64,000 nt of DNA, from the NCBI GenBank assembly GCA_002335605.1, contig BEDY01000016.1, forward strand, positions 1 through 64,000, written 5' to 3'. Under the pieces are notes generated by a model that was not told the origin of the DNA, did no database searches, and saw only the letters and a list, made by a program, of their open reading frames with translations. Each line of letters opens with the position of its first letter. Position 1 is the stretch's first letter. Below are positions 12,599 to 25,566 of the stretch, piece by piece. This stretch comes from Prillingera fragicola. Lineage: Eukaryota > Basidiomycota > Tremellomycetes > Trichosporonales > Trichosporonaceae. Both the position numbers and the translations under genes were made by a program.

Positions 12599-12848
12599 GG
12601 TTGCGTCGGTGTGTTGTGAAATGGACGGTGGATGGTGAGGGAAGACGTCAGGCGGCAGACGCCGTAAATCTGGCCGTTTCAAGGTGGAGGGCCGGCTGCG
12701 ACCGCAAAGGGGGTGGGTGTGGCGCAATGTTTTGGTGTCGTCGGCGCGCTCTGCCTTCCGCTGACGCTGGGTGGCTGGACATGTGCTATGGGGGGGATAT
12801 TGGCAAGATAGTGGGCAAGCATGCATGTGGTGTTACTGATGCACAAAT

Positions 12849-14561
12849 CTAGAGATTCTCTACGACACGCTCCATCGCCCACTCGACCGTCTCAGTCGTG
12901 AACAGTGGCACCTTCCCTGCCGGCGTGCAGTGCACATCCCTCGGGATGCGGATGACCTTGATGCCGCGCTCCTGGTCTGTCAGCTAGTATCTTCAAAGGA
13001 AGACTGACCTCGATGGCCCAAATATCAATATCTATGCTGCTTCCCTCAAGATATGCGACATGGGTGATAAAGCTGCGCGTCTCCCAATGAACCACTGCCT
13101 CGGGATCGTCGGGCACAGGCTCGTCGTAGTGCCGCAGCATGCCTGCAATAGTGTCAATGTACTCCATCGCGGTGTAGTCGGGTGTCTCGCGATCGTTGAC
13201 CGAGTTCACTACGGCGTTAGTTGTAACTGACGCACAAGGAGGCGATACTCACACAACATGACCTTGGCCTTGAGCGACTTGCTCATAGCAATCGACGTCG
13301 CTAGACCTCTCAGGGCCAGACACGGCACAATACTAGTCCACAGTGAGCCACACGAGTAGACGAGGACGTCACGTTTCTCAAGCGCGTCAAAGAAATCGCC
13401 GTTGGGTTCTGGGAAGATTTCCTATGGCGTCAGCAACTGCTATTCGCTTTTACTAACCTGTCCGTAGAGATTGATATAGAATAGCCTCTCAATCCTTGCC
13501 TCTAGAGGAATCTCCTTCATACCCTTGGTATAGGTGATGTTCCCGTCGCCAGACGTCAGCTCCAGGTCCTCCACAAACGGTGTGCGCCCCCTTTCCGGTG
13601 TCGTGCGAGCGCTGTCAACTGTGTCGAACAATCGCGAGTCGCGGCGCACACCCCTGCGCAAATGTGACTTTGCCGGCCTGCCTGGCGCTGCGCCGACGCG
13701 CTGCGGCTCTGCAGTAGGTGCAGGGTGGGAGATGTTGCATTGGCCAATGATGTTGGTGCCGTTTTGCAAGTGAGCCGCAATGGTGATCGTCTCTGCGAGC
13801 GTCAGCGTCACTGACGTCTGTCGACGTACGATTCGTGTTGATGACAGGAATGACCTGCACAGATTCCTGCTCGTCAGTTCAATCATCAGAGCCACACTCA
13901 CAGGCACCCCAGCTACAGCCTTGAACAGGAAGATGGCGCTCGGCAGATTGCTGAACAGATCCCTCGCACCAGTCAAGAATCCATTGCCGAGCGAGAAATT
14001 GCGAAACGAGAACCGCTTGTGGGCGCGTCGCAAGTTGAGCGTCTGAAAATGCACGAGGAAGGCTGCCCGTCAGCTGCCACCTCACAGCACACGACCAAGG
14101 CACACGACCTCAACCTACCTCGAATACACTCCTTCTTGTCATCTGCAATGTCGTTCCACAGCGGATCCCGTCCCTCCACAATCTCTTCCCAGAGCTCACG
14201 GACAATCTTCTCGGACACATCGGCCGGGAAGCGGTGAGCCATGAGATTGTAGATTGCCAAGCTCTGCTTGTCGTCCTTTGTCTGCGGTGGGCCGGAAGGA
14301 AGAGGGATGAGACGCAGAATACGCGAGCCTACGCTCAATGTCAGTTTGAAGGTATGGTATCGAATATGCGTACGCACGAATGTCACCGATGGACGGCCCA
14401 CCAAAGCATCGCAAGATCTCTGCGGACGATCCACCGTCATCCGAGACTGGGAGCACGAAGGCGGGGGAAGGTCCAAAGGCAGACGCAAACGAGTTGGCGC
14501 CAGTCCCGCCAGAGATGATGAGGTAGGAGAGAGACGCTGCCCCGGAGTTCTTGGTACTCAT
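12849..14561 (-). CDS. CofD/YvcK-family (UPF0052) protein
   Basis: Eight minus-strand exons (14561-14378, 14328-14119, 14062-13902, 13854-13830, 13792-13458, 13421-13253, 13208-13009, 12971-12849) give about 468 residues. All joins keep phase; introns are 36-56 nt and exon 4 is only 25 nt. The N-terminus has the hallmark SGGTGANSFASAF and LPVSDDGGSSAEILR motifs of the CofD/YvcK fold, followed by GGPSIGDIRSRILRLIP. The middle has ITIAAHLQNGTNIIGQ, and the end has VDCTP-like DVHCTPAGK. CofD itself is a 2-phospho-lactate transferase and YvcK a sugar-nucleotide-binding regulator of carbon metabolism and cell wall; budding yeast has an uncharacterised homologue (YNL011C). The exact role in fungi is unknown. 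Family call is strong. Confidence 0.88.
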
Positions 14562-15490
14562 GATTGCCGTATGCTGCAGTGGGAATGAACACGCGAGCTG
14601 GTCGTCAGTAGCAGTTGGCCAGTTGATGTTCGGCTACGGCTTCGAGGTGACCCTGACGAATCGCCGGGCCGGGTGGCAACTTTGCCATATAGTCGTGCCT
14701 GGCTGCAGCTATCATCGGCCAGTCAATCATCATCCTGCAAGTCAAGAGACAAACACCGAGGACTGCAAGAGGCATGAAATGTGGAAGAGGCAGTCCAAGA
14801 GCAAGTCTCCTTAGCCGTCTGCCGTAGACGTCAGTTACGCCAAACCGGCCAGCGCAGTCGACCCCCATTGCCAAGGCTCCCAATCGGGCCGGCCAAGAAG
14901 AGATCTTTCCACTTGCCGAGAACCATATCGTCGCTTGGACGCTTCCTTACTTACATCGTTCACATCCCCTGCCGCTCAGATGGCTACTTCCAAGGCCCTC
15001 TGCGATAAGGACGACTCTCAAGTCTCAAGGAGGGCACACTGCTTGACCAGAAAAGTGAGCTGGACCACAGCTCTCTGTGTACATTTCCCTGTTAGCGGGT
15101 CTGGATTCCGAACACGTAGCTGCCGCGTCTTGCCCGGATGCCATCAAGCGGGGTTGTCTCGTCGCAATCAATTTGACAAAGAGCAAGACTGCAGACCATT
15201 CAACATGCATCTCATCTCACAGAATCGTCATTAACCTATTTGCTTTTACGTAACATTTCACGCGCGCGCGTCCGGTCCAGGCACTTTCCTGAACGGTGGT
15301 CGCCGTCGGACGATGTCAAGGGGACATGACATCCTCCTGCTCTCTGCTCTTGTGCTCTTCTGCTCCCCTGCCTGCGTCCATTCACCTGCTTCTCTCGTCG
15401 TCTGGCCAGCTCGCAGCAACCACAAACAGCACAGCTGGAGCGTTTCTCACACTCGTCTCTCACCACCATTCTCTGCAAGACCGATACACA
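14562..15490. other. Divergent intergenic region
   Basis: About 930 bases between divergently transcribed CofD-family and BAR-SH3 genes. The segment 15340-15480 is C/T-rich on the plus strand, fitting a leader of the BAR-SH3 gene. No other coding signal stands out. Confidence 0.5.
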
Positions 15491-17872
15491 ATGCAGCGAA
15501 AGGCAATCAAGCAGGTGAGCACCTCCACGTCCAAGGCAGGCCGCAGCAGCAGCAGCTGACAATACTCTAGCTCAACAAGGTCACGCAATGGACAAACGAA
15601 AAGGTGGGCGTTGCCGCCCACATGCCTGCAGCTTCCGACACCCACTAACACCATATCTCTAGGTCTTTTCAGGTGAAAAGACGCAGTACTCGGAAGAGTT
15701 TGCCGAGTTTGAGGAGCAGATCGAGCCATTGCGGCTTGGCATTGAACGGTGAGTTTCGAGGAGGTGGCGACAAACGTCTACAAAAGCGCATTGATGCTGA
15801 CAGCCGCAAAGCCTGCATGCGACCTCTGGGCCTTTCGTGGACCAGTTCACAAAGCTATCGGCAAGCGCTGACCCGTACCCGCCCTCGGGATCCAACAAGG
15901 ACAAGTCACGGCCGTCCGAGGCATTGGGCCTCGTCATGATCGACTATGGAAACGATGCCGGAGGCTCATTTGGTAAGTTGGTTCTCGCTTTCGCCACTCG
16001 CACTATCCACTGATGCGTATCAGGCGAGGGCCTCGTCAAGTATGGCCGTGCAAGGTGCAGGCTCGCAGCTGTAAGTGCACAAAAATGGGGTGTGCGTACT
16101 GATGGGCGCAGCTTCAGGAGGACTTTAGCGAGCGTCTCAAGGATGGTTACATGGCGGGCACCGAGTCGGCGCTCGTGGCCGTCAACGAGTACAAGCAGTT
16201 CCGCAAAAAGATGGACTCGCGCAGGTATGCGTCTACGGCCTTTAAGCCGGGGGTCCGTGCTGACAGCTTATCAGGTTGACCCTGGATTCGGCACTTCACC
16301 GCCAAAAGGTCAGCAAGAAGGATAACTTTGCACTGGACCAAGAGGTCGAGCTTGCGCAGCAGCGATTGTGAGTTGTAAGCCACGACGGGGCTGACTGGCA
16401 GCGACGAGGCAGAGGAGGAGACGCATCTGCGCATGATCAACATCAAGCAGCGCGAGGAGGAGCAATTCGCCGCTCTCACCGACTTCCTAGAAGCCGAGCT
16501 CGAGTACTACTCTCATTGCAAGGACATTTTGGAGGAGCTGCAGAGCAACTTTCCCACCGAGCACGAGGCCAAGTCGTCATCAAGGCCCCGCGCCAAGTCG
16601 AACGCTTCGGCACGCTCGGCGGGAAAGACCCCCACCAAGCCACCTCGTCACGTCCAGGACTCGGACGACGAGCCCGAGACGACCAACGGCCGTTCGCGCT
16701 CCAACAGCGTTGTCAAGAACGGTGGCAGTCGTTCGCGGGCAGGCAGCCTGGGCAATGTGCTTGCCACACCAAACCGCGAGCGCTCGGACAGTGGCGCGTC
16801 AGCCGGCAAGGGCCGTAGGTCGATCATGTCGTCTATTGGCTCCATAGGCTCGTTTGGCGTAAAGTCGAGTCTCGCTGCTGCCAACGCCGCTGGCAAGCAG
16901 GCTTCCAAGGCCGGCGCGTCTGCCAAGAAGTTTGGCAAGACCAAGTACGGCAACTTGAGCGAGGAGGAGCGCGTGCTGGACTCGGATGCTGAAGACGACG
17001 ACATGTACGACCCGCCTTCGCGCGCGTCTCCATCTCGTCCCTCCTTGGGAGCCCGTGCCCGCTCTCACTCGGTGGTCAACACACTGCCTGGGACCAAAGG
17101 GAGCGGTCTGCAGAGCAGCGACGATGACTCGCTCCTCCAGCGCAAGGCTGCAACTTCACCTCCCTCTCCCGAGGGCTACTACCGCAAGGCTCTGTTCGAC
17201 TTTGAGGGACGGCAGGACGACGAGCTGCCCCTCAAGCGCGGACAGATTGTGCACGTCACAAAGGAGGTCAACGCGGACTGGTGTATTGGCGAGATTGACG
17301 GCAGATCCGGCATGTTCCCCAAGGCCTACACCGAGGAGCACGTCTTCACCCCACGCGTCGCCTCGCCGCTGTCGTCGGGCAGCCGCCGCGTCCTGCCACC
17401 GATCCGCGCGCCGATCGACCGCCGTCGCTCCCTCGGACCTACGGTCCTCACCACTGCCCTCGCTCCGGCAACCCGTGACATGAACTCGCCCACGGCCAGC
17501 TTTGACACCGAGTCAGAGTTTGACCAAGGCGACCTCGCGGACAACGACAATGCCGCCACCTCCCTCACCTCGGCCACTGCCCCTACCGCACGCAGCCGCG
17601 CAGGCAGCGCTGCAAAGAAGCCGCCTCCCCCGCCACCCAGCCGCCGCGCAGGCAGCAGCAACAATCTCGCAGGCCAGCTCAGCCCAAAGGGCACATCGCC
17701 TAGCTTGGGCTCAGGATACCTGTCGCCAACACGGTACGGCCGGTCTCGCTCCAACACGGCCAGCAGGACCACACCGCTGGCGACGAGCTCGGAGGAGGAC
17801 AGCTTGTTCGTCAATGCTGCATCGCCGTTTGCGCATTCTGATGACGAGCTTGTCGACGCGCACAGGCGCTAG
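15491..17872 (+). CDS. BAR and SH3 domain protein
   Basis: Eight exons (15491-15514, 15571-15603, 15663-15748, 15812-15972, 16024-16070, 16112-16224, 16275-16367, 16402-17872) encode about 675 residues. Residues 1-225 form an amphipathic BAR domain, beginning with a tiny 8-codon exon, with the helices around FAEFEEQIEPL and MINIKQREEEQFAALTDFLE. A serine-rich linker precedes an SH3 domain (about 445-500: KALFDFEGRQDDELPLKRGQ, later GRSGMFPKAY). The tail has a polyproline stretch (KKPPPPPPSRR, about residue 592). Such proteins sense or bend membranes and recruit actin or endocytic partners through SH3. The architecture resembles, but is not clearly orthologous to, Rvs167/Hob proteins. Exon 4 uses an acceptor ending AAAG; the alternative 10 bases upstream would shift frame. 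Confidence 0.88.
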
Positions 17873-18076
17873 AGAGAAAGGTAACTTGCATGGGATAAGG
17901 AGAGGGCTGGGAGATCACGACATGCACCTCTAAAGATGCATGTCTCGTAACGACATTACGTGTTCCGTTTAGTGAAGCTTCGCTGCTTTCTGATAAAGTG
18001 CATGCTGGGGGTATCCGAAATGACAATGCGCAACTACTAACCAAATGACTCTAAATATAACTCTGGCCTCGACGCC

Positions 18077-21000
18077 TTACGATGCCATGGGGGGCGCGAC
18101 GGCGCGGGGTGCGCGCACGTCGAAAGAGCCCGTACCAGAGGTACTGGGGCGACCCATGACGATACGTGCGGCGGGCGACGAGAGATCGTCATAGTCACCG
18201 TGCAGGGTTGCCTCGGAAAGGAAGGCGACCGTCGTCTCGAACGAGGCCTTGAGGAGGGGAGAAGACTTGGCCGCAATACCGGTACGGTTGAAGGGGCGGT
18301 AGCCACCGGCGTGGGTCATGTAGTCGGCAATGACCGTCAAGTGGCGGTAGTCGACACCGATACCGTAAGCGCCGAAGACGCCCGACATCTCGTCGATGAC
18401 GGCGCGACGAGCCGCCTCGACACCGTAAGTCTGGAGAATGGCGTAGACGTCGTTGGAGCCGATGCGGTCGAGGTCGATAAGCTCGTCGGCAAGTGCCCAC
18501 ATGCCGCGAATGTTGGAACCCTCGGTAATGAGCTGGCGGGTAAAGTCTCCCTTGTCCGAGAAGATCTTCATGCAGCGGCCAATGTTGTCGACCTCGTGCA
18601 CGACGGCGGCGCGGCAGGTACGCTCGATCAAGTCGACGAGAAGGAGCTTGGGCGCCTGACCGGGGAACTCGAGCTCGAAACGGGCCGAGCTGCCCTTGTG
18701 CGAGTCAAACGAAAAGTTGGACGCAAACTTGGACGCAGCCTTGAAGGCCTCGGCAAGGTCGTCCGCGCGGCGGTTCGAGACAGCCTTGGCGGCAGCCTCG
18801 TCGCCATCCATGTCATCGTCAGAGTCGTCATCGCTGTCCTGCTCGACAAAGTCCTCGAGGTCGGCGACGCCACCGGCGGGCTCGTCGTCCTCGTCATACT
18901 CGTGCTGCTTGGACTGCTGCTGGCGCTTGAGCTGGTAGGCATCCCCATCATCGTCGTCGAGCTCATCGTCACGACCACGGCGAACAACCTCACCCTCGTC
19001 AACCTCGGCGTCGGCACGGACACGGAGACCCTTGCCGACAGACAAGTCCTGCTCCTTGGACTTGACAGCCTTGCGCATCTCGTTGACAATCTCCTTACGG
19101 AGACGGCCGGCAAAGCTGGTAGCCAGCGACTCGTGGAGCTGCTCCTTGGTAATCTCATACTCCTCGCAGTACTCCTCCGCGGGATAGAAGTCCAGGAGGA
19201 CAGTGTACTTGCGGAGACGCGAGTTGTTGGCCTCGGCCGACTTGCCGGAAAGCAGCTCGGTGACGGTAACGTTCTCCACGACCTCTGAGAGGGTAAGACG
19301 CGAGACCTGCTTGGTAAAGGCCTCAATATCACGGTCTTTGACCGTGTCGCGAAGAGGAAGCTTCATGGTAGGCGTGGCGGGCTTCTGGGCAGCGGTCATG
19401 ACAATCTCACGAAGACGGGGAATACCAAGGGTAACGTTGGCGGCACCGTGACCAGCCAAATGGAAAGTGTTGAGCGTCATCTGAGTCGACGGCTCACCAA
19501 CACCCTGCGACGCGAGGAGACCGACAGCCTCTCCAGGCTCTACCAAGCTGCGCATGTAGCGCACACGGGCAAGCTGCATGAACTCGCGCGACGAGACCTT
19601 GCTCGACGAGTAGGGCGAAGGCTTGTCGGCCTCGCCCTTGACGCGGATAAGACCCTGCTTATTGGCATCCATGTACTCGTTGACCTGCTTGACGTAGGCC
19701 TCGGACATTGAACCAAGGTAGCGACTAGGCGAGAAGATGCTCATGGCGGGCTCGTACTTGGCGGGCTTCTTGAGCGCCTTCTTCGTATACGAGGCAGCCT
19801 CGTCCATGACAACCTTGCCCTCGAGCTCCGAGGGGCGGAGCTTCTGGACAAGCGAGTCGTGGTTGCGAGCCGAAAAGTCAAACTTGGACAAGTGCTTCGA
19901 CTTGGTGACATCGATAGAGTCCTCACCGTAGTAGAACTGGAGAATCGAGGAGTCTGAGTCACGAACAGTGTGGTCGTAGTGAACACGAACACCCTCAAGG
20001 TGCTTGATGAGACAGCGCTGGAGATAACCGGAACGCGAAGTCTTGACAGCAGTGTCGATAAGACCCTCACGACCAGCCATGCAATGGAAGTAGTACTCCT
20101 GGGGGCGGATACCCGTCAAGAAACGGTTGGCCACGTAACCACCAGCACGAGCCGAGGTGTCAAAGGGCTTGAACGCAGGCAGCGTCTTGCCCGAGACCAT
20201 GGTGGGCACACGACGACCCTCGAGGGCCTGCTGACCGAGCAGAGTCGAGATCTGCGAGGCGTTGACCTTGGAACCCTTGGCTCCGGAGATGGTCATGGTC
20301 TGCATGTTGTTCTCGGGGAAGGGACGGACAAGGTGGGCGGGGAGGACATCGTTGTTGATCTTCGAGGTCGTCTTGTTGAACGCCGACTGCATGACAGCAT
20401 CGAGACCAGCCATGAGGTGGTCGTCGCGGAGAATCTCCTCCAGACGGATCTTGAGGTTCTTCTGCGTGTCGGGGTCGTCGAGCTTAGAGTCCTCGGGAAG
20501 ACCAACGTACTTCATGGCGGCACGCATACCGTCCTCGGAAGCGTCGTCAAGAATCTTCTTGCGCATGTCCTCACCCTCGGCCGTAAGAATAAGGTCATCC
20601 ATACGACACGAGAAGGCAGTGTGCTGCAGGTACTTGGTGAGCAACCTGGAGAGGACACCAAGGAGTCGGTTCGCAATGTAAGGGCCGTACAGCTCGTGGA
20701 CCGAGTGGACAAGACCGTAAGCCGAGGCACCATACTGCGACTTGTCGAGAACACCACAGACCAGGTGGCCGTCAACGAAAACAACATTTTCCTCGGACAT
20801 GTCGGGGTCCGATGAGTCGTCACGCATCCAGAGCTTGTTCTGGATCTTGTTCTTCGACGTAAGGTTGAGACCCTTGGCGTTAGCCGGCGTCAAGTTGGTC
20901 ATGATCGTCGAGATGATCTGCTTTCCGGTCCACATGGGCCTTGGCTTGAAGATCGCAGGAGGGAGCGTGATGATGCGGCCACCACCGGTGTAGTTGCCCT

Positions 21001-23344
21001 CGGTACGGAGAGCACCGTAGATGAGCTGGTAGTACTCTTCGCGAGTGAAGAAGCTCGATTTGTTGCACATCCAGACACCAGCAACGACGTGGTCCTGGAT
21101 AAGACCGCGCAGGGGGTTACCCGAGGTGGGGACCAGGTATTGGTTATCGGTGTTGGCGATCATCTGAGCCTCGGCACGGGCAACCTCATTCTGAGGGAAA
21201 TGGATGTTCATCTCGTCTCCGTCGAAGTCGGCGTTGTAAGAGTTACAGTTGGCGTAGTGCATGCGAATAGTCTTCTCGCCCTGAAGAACCTTGACGCGGT
21301 GACACATCATGGAGGGCTTGTGGAGAGTGGGCTGACGGTTGAGAATGACCATGTCGCCGTCACGGATGTGGCGATACACCTTCTTGTTGCGCGCAGAGGG
21401 GCCGGTACTGCTGCCGGCAGCGTAAGCGTCGTTCTGAGGCGTGAGGAGCTGGTTGGCAATGGCAGTACGTTGCTCGAGGGTGGTGCGGTCAAGCGAAATC
21501 TGGGTACCGTCCTCGTTCTGAACGAGTGACGCTCCAGGGTGGACCTTGGGGCCGTTGATGACAAGCTGGCGCATCTCGTGGACGTTTTGCGCGGTCACGG
21601 GCTCGGGGTAGGTGAGCTTGCGGGCGAACACGGGAGGGATACCAATCTCGTTGGTCTCAATGTTGATGTCAGGCGAAATGACCGAACGTGCTGCGTAATT
21701 GACACGCTTGCCCATCATGTGCTTGCGGAAAAGACCCTCCTTCTTCTCGAGAAGCTGCTTGACACCCTGAGGAGGGAGCTTGCCCTGTTTCATGACGGCG
21801 GGATTCTTGGTGCTGTCCATGAACGAGTTGACGTCGTGCTGGAGCTGAACAAGCGACTGCAGGAGCACCTCGAACGAGCGAGTGCGGTCGAGCTTCTGAA
21901 GAGCCTCGAGAAGCTCCTCGCTCTTCTCCTTGCGGTCAAAGTCGCGGAGGTTCTGATTGACCTCCAGAATACGCTGGCAAGTGTTCATGGCCGCGGTGAG
22001 AAGCGAGTTCTGCGAGTTCTCAAACAAGTCGTCGCCCATCTTGGATGCGGGACGGAAGCGGGTGGGGGGAACGGGGATGACGTCCATGAAGAACATGTCG
22101 GCGATGGGGGGAGCGCCGACGCGGCCGGCCTGGGGACCGCCGTGACGGCCATAGAGAAGCGAGCAGATCTCGGTCTCGAGCTGGAAGAGAAGACGGAGGT
22201 GTGCGCGAACCTCCGTCGCAGCCACAACACGCTCGTTCCTTCCGCGGGTGCCCTTAACCTGGCCACTGGCGGTGCGAGCAACGCCGTCGGCGACAATGCC
22301 CTCATCCTCGTCCTCGGAAGCAGACTCCTCCTGCTCATCGACATCCATCTCGTCACCGGCCTCGCTTCCACTGCTTCCTGACTCGCTGCTAGCCTCTATT
22401 CCCTCGTCGTCGTCGTCCTTCTTGCTGGGCTTCTTGACAAGCGACTTGCCGTTGGCAAAGCTGACAAAAGGCTTCTTGAGGTTGAGGGTGGCGTTGACGA
22501 GCTTTTGCTTGGGTGTGAGATCGTACTCGACAATCTTGATTGCCTTCTCCTTGCGGAAAGTGTTGCCGTAGCCCTGGCAGTGGCTACACCTGGGCCAAAT
22601 CTTCTTGCCAAACTCGTGCAGAACCTTCTTGCGCTCTTCGAAGACGAGACCATCCTTGTAGTTGTCGTGCTCGTGCTTCTTCTTCTTGACCTTAAGAACA
22701 GCCTTGACGTACTCCTCCATACGCAAGATGAACTCGGCGGCCGACTCGGCGGGGAGGGCAGCCTCTGCTGCGTCCTCGTCCTCACCATCATCACCTGCAG
22801 TAGCGCCCTTCTTGTCACGGGTGATGGGATGAAAGTTGGCAATGTAGTGGGCCTCCTCCAGGCAGCCAGCGTCAAGCAACCTCAAGCGAGCAACAAACCG
22901 CTTCAGCTGCGGGGTTAGAAGGGCCAAGGATAGTATGACTTACGATAATCTCAGGCATCTTGAAGTGATGGCAGTATTGGCACACTGAACGCAGCAAGTT
23001 GTAGCACTGGTTCATGAAGAGAGGGTGGTAGACGGGTGACGGGAGCTCAATGTGACCAAAGTGGCCCGGACAGGCAAAGTATGAAAGGTGGCAAGTCTCA
23101 CACCTGGGTAGTAGTGTCAGCTATGGGCACAGGTGATCCGCCTTCCTTCTGTTACTCACACATCGCGAGTGCTCATGGGGCCAAGTTTTGGGTCATAGAG
23201 ACCGCTGACAGTGGGAAGATTGAGATTGTCGAGGAGGATAGGGTTGGAGATCTGCTTGACAGAGATAGCCCTAATGTCGTCCGAGGAGAGGAAGGAGAAC
23301 GACATGGAGGTGACCTCCGAGTGGAGGGAGTGAGCAATGTCCAT
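18077..23344 (-). CDS. RPA190: RNA polymerase I largest subunit A190
   Basis: Three exons (23344-23160, 23103-22944, 22906-18077) give about 1724 residues, the normal size. Exon 1-2 encode the clamp start, with STRDVCETCHLSYFACPGH and a zinc-binding CQYCHH. The active-site loop NADFDGDEMNIHFPQ near residue 675 carries the three magnesium-binding aspartates. Pol I-type features include GVGEPSTQMTLNTFHLAGHG in the bridge/trigger region and an acidic DDSDDDMDGDE insert in the jaw. It is the catalytic subunit that transcribes 35S pre-rRNA in the nucleolus. The divergent acyl-CoA-binding gene starts 400 bases away. The strong preference for C- and G-ending codons fits a highly expressed gene. No frameshift or missing catalytic residue is seen. 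Confidence 0.97.
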
Positions 23345-23744
23345 GGTGGGCGCTGTTTGCTCTTTTGAGGTTTAAAAAAGTAGAGAGAGATGGCAAGGGG
23401 CCTCGGACGCAGCGGTGCGAGTGATCGACTGCGCGCGCGGGCCCGCTGTTGATGGTGTAGAAGGGGGAGAGGGAGGAGGTTTGGAGGGAAGGTGCAGCTA
23501 ACGACGAGCATCTTGGTTGCCAGTGACATCTGCTCAACTTTTGGGACGACGGAGCCAAAATTCTTGCCACAGTTTACGTAATATTGACCGAGCCAAATCC
23601 AGGGCGGGGTTTGGGTTTACGGATTCGCCTCCGGTTAAGCTTGGTTGTTGTGTTGCCGTTGGTGCAAACGCTGTTGATATCTCGTCACTCTTCTCTCTCT
23701 GTTCTCGCTCATCACACGACTCTAGGCTCCCAAGTGATACCATC
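23345..23744. promoter_or_regulatory. Divergent promoter of A190 and acyl-CoA-binding genes
   Basis: A 400-base region between two start codons on opposite strands. The side next to A190 is purine-rich on the plus strand, so pyrimidine-rich on the A190 coding strand, as in other leaders here. No known element was recognised with confidence. Confidence 0.4.
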
Positions 23745-25415
23745 ATGGCATCAAACTCCCCAATAGACGCGTAGGCATCAACTTTATCTGTCACCTTTAT
23801 GCTAACCAACTCAGCCAGTTTCACCGCGCAGTCGACCTCGTCCAAGGGTTTGTTCTCGACAGCCAAGGACCCTGGAGTGGCCACTGACTTGAATTCCCAG
23901 ACTACCCAAGAGCGGACCTGTACAGACTAGCTATGAGGAGAAGCTGCAATTGTACTCGCTGTACAAACAGGGTGAGTGCTGGCGGTTATCACCATGTGCG
24001 CGTGCTGACCCGATGCAAGCCACCGAGGGCGATATCAGTGCGCCACGACCGGGCATGCTCGACATGTTGGGCCGGGCAAAGTGGTGCGTGCGCGCGTTTT
24101 TTGACACTGTGAATACTTGAATTGCTGACATTGACGCGTAGGGACTCGTGGGCAAAGGTCAAGGGTGTCCGCAAGCAGGAGGCCAAGCACCGATATGTCA
24201 CGGCCCTGATCACTGTGAGCGGCCTTGCCCCTCCCAGGCTGAACACGCTGACCGCGTCTTAAGATTCTCCAGCGCTTCGCGGACCGCGATGAGGAAGCCA
24301 GGAGGCAGCTTCTCGAGCTCGAGGCGTTGGAGCCGCTCGCGCACCCACTGTCTCCTACGTCTTCGACGTCTTCGTTTCACAGCTCGCGTGCGTCGCCGCC
24401 ACCGGATGACCGATCTGGCGGCGATGGATTTCCGTATTCACCGCCAGATCCGCGGTTGCCTGCACCCGACGTCGCTCCCAACATCATACCTCCCTCGGCA
24501 CTCAACGTGAGCCACCGATCGCTGGTTACACTTGGGAACCAGTATGGTGGGAGCAATGTGGGTAACTCGGAGGTACCCGTCACATCACACTCGCACCCGC
24601 CTTCGCTTGCTCCTGGCGGTCCGTACGGTGCTCAGTACCGCGCCGACACGAACCACCCATTCGCGCCACCTCCGAGTGGTTCGCGTCCGCAGTCGTTGTT
24701 TGGTGGCATTGCAGGGAGTATGGACGCACGGAGACGCGTGCAGATGACCAGCACGCCTTCCCTCGGCTTTGTACCGGAGCAGTACCCGCAACAGCCGCAA
24801 CAGCAACCACGCCCTCCTCCTCCCCATGCCTTTCCTCCCATCGCACGCGACTTTGGTACGCCCGACTACGCCCAGCTCGGTGCACTTCCAGGACTGCCCA
24901 CCATTCACTCGCCATACTCGCAGCTCCGCGATTCGCCCTTTCCCCAGCGCCCGACCTCTGCGTCGACCTTTTCGCAGCCACCGCTCAACCTTCCAGCGAC
25001 GCTTCAGCAGATCCACACCTCGCTGCAAGCGCTGCACGAGCGTCTCACCACTCTGGAGCGCACGCAGGCGATTCTTTTGCGCCGCGACGAGAAACGCCGT
25101 TCCTCCAACTGGTCATGGTTTGGTAACTCGGCAGACGAGGAGGACCTGGACGATGCCGAGATGGAGGCTGAGCGTGACCGCTGGCCATTCATGCATTCGA
25201 CAACCGTGCGCGTCCGCGGGCGCAAGAAGGGACTCACAGTGCGCGTCGTTTGGGCGCTCATCACCGCGGTGCGCCGTGCCGTCATCGGCCTCGGAGCAAC
25301 CATGCTAGTGACGTCGATCGCAATCATGCTGCTCAACGGTGGATGGAGACGCCAGGCGCAGCTTGCATGGCGCCGAACACGCGTGCGGCTCGTCAAGTAC
25401 CTCGCGGACACTTAG
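23745..25415 (+). CDS. Acyl-CoA-binding protein with C-terminal membrane anchor
   Basis: Six exons (23745-23770, 23815-23847, 23901-23971, 24020-24083, 24142-24214, 24264-25415) give about 472 residues. Residues 8-90 form an acyl-CoA-binding domain with the diagnostic LPKSGPVQTSYEEKLQLYSL, KQATEGD and AKWDSWAKVKG motifs. A Ser/Pro/Gln-rich low-complexity linker follows, then a short coiled coil around LQQIHTSLQALHERLTTLER and one predicted transmembrane helix (about 427-449). The layout matches tail-anchored ACBD5/Atg37-like proteins, which bring very long-chain acyl-CoAs to peroxisomes or contact sites; that role is inferred. The intron at 23848-23900 has a weak donor (GTTTGT), but only this join restores the conserved domain. 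Confidence 0.88.
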
Positions 25416-25566
25416 AGACCAAGATCTTTTTGACGTCGTTACGATCTAGACGAGACTGCTGGGGCTTGACTCTTTCTTGCTTTATTCTTGGTTGTACATA
25501 CCTGCCTGCAAATTACTGTCATTGATGCATGCCACCCCCGTCCTATATACTGCTACTGTTGTGGGA

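Noticed and set aside
18200..19288. Open frame of 362 codons on the plus strand
   Set aside because: Antisense to the A190 gene, with the same mirror-codon composition and no domain. Other plus-strand frames at 19970-20815 and 21539-22381 are rejected for the same reason.
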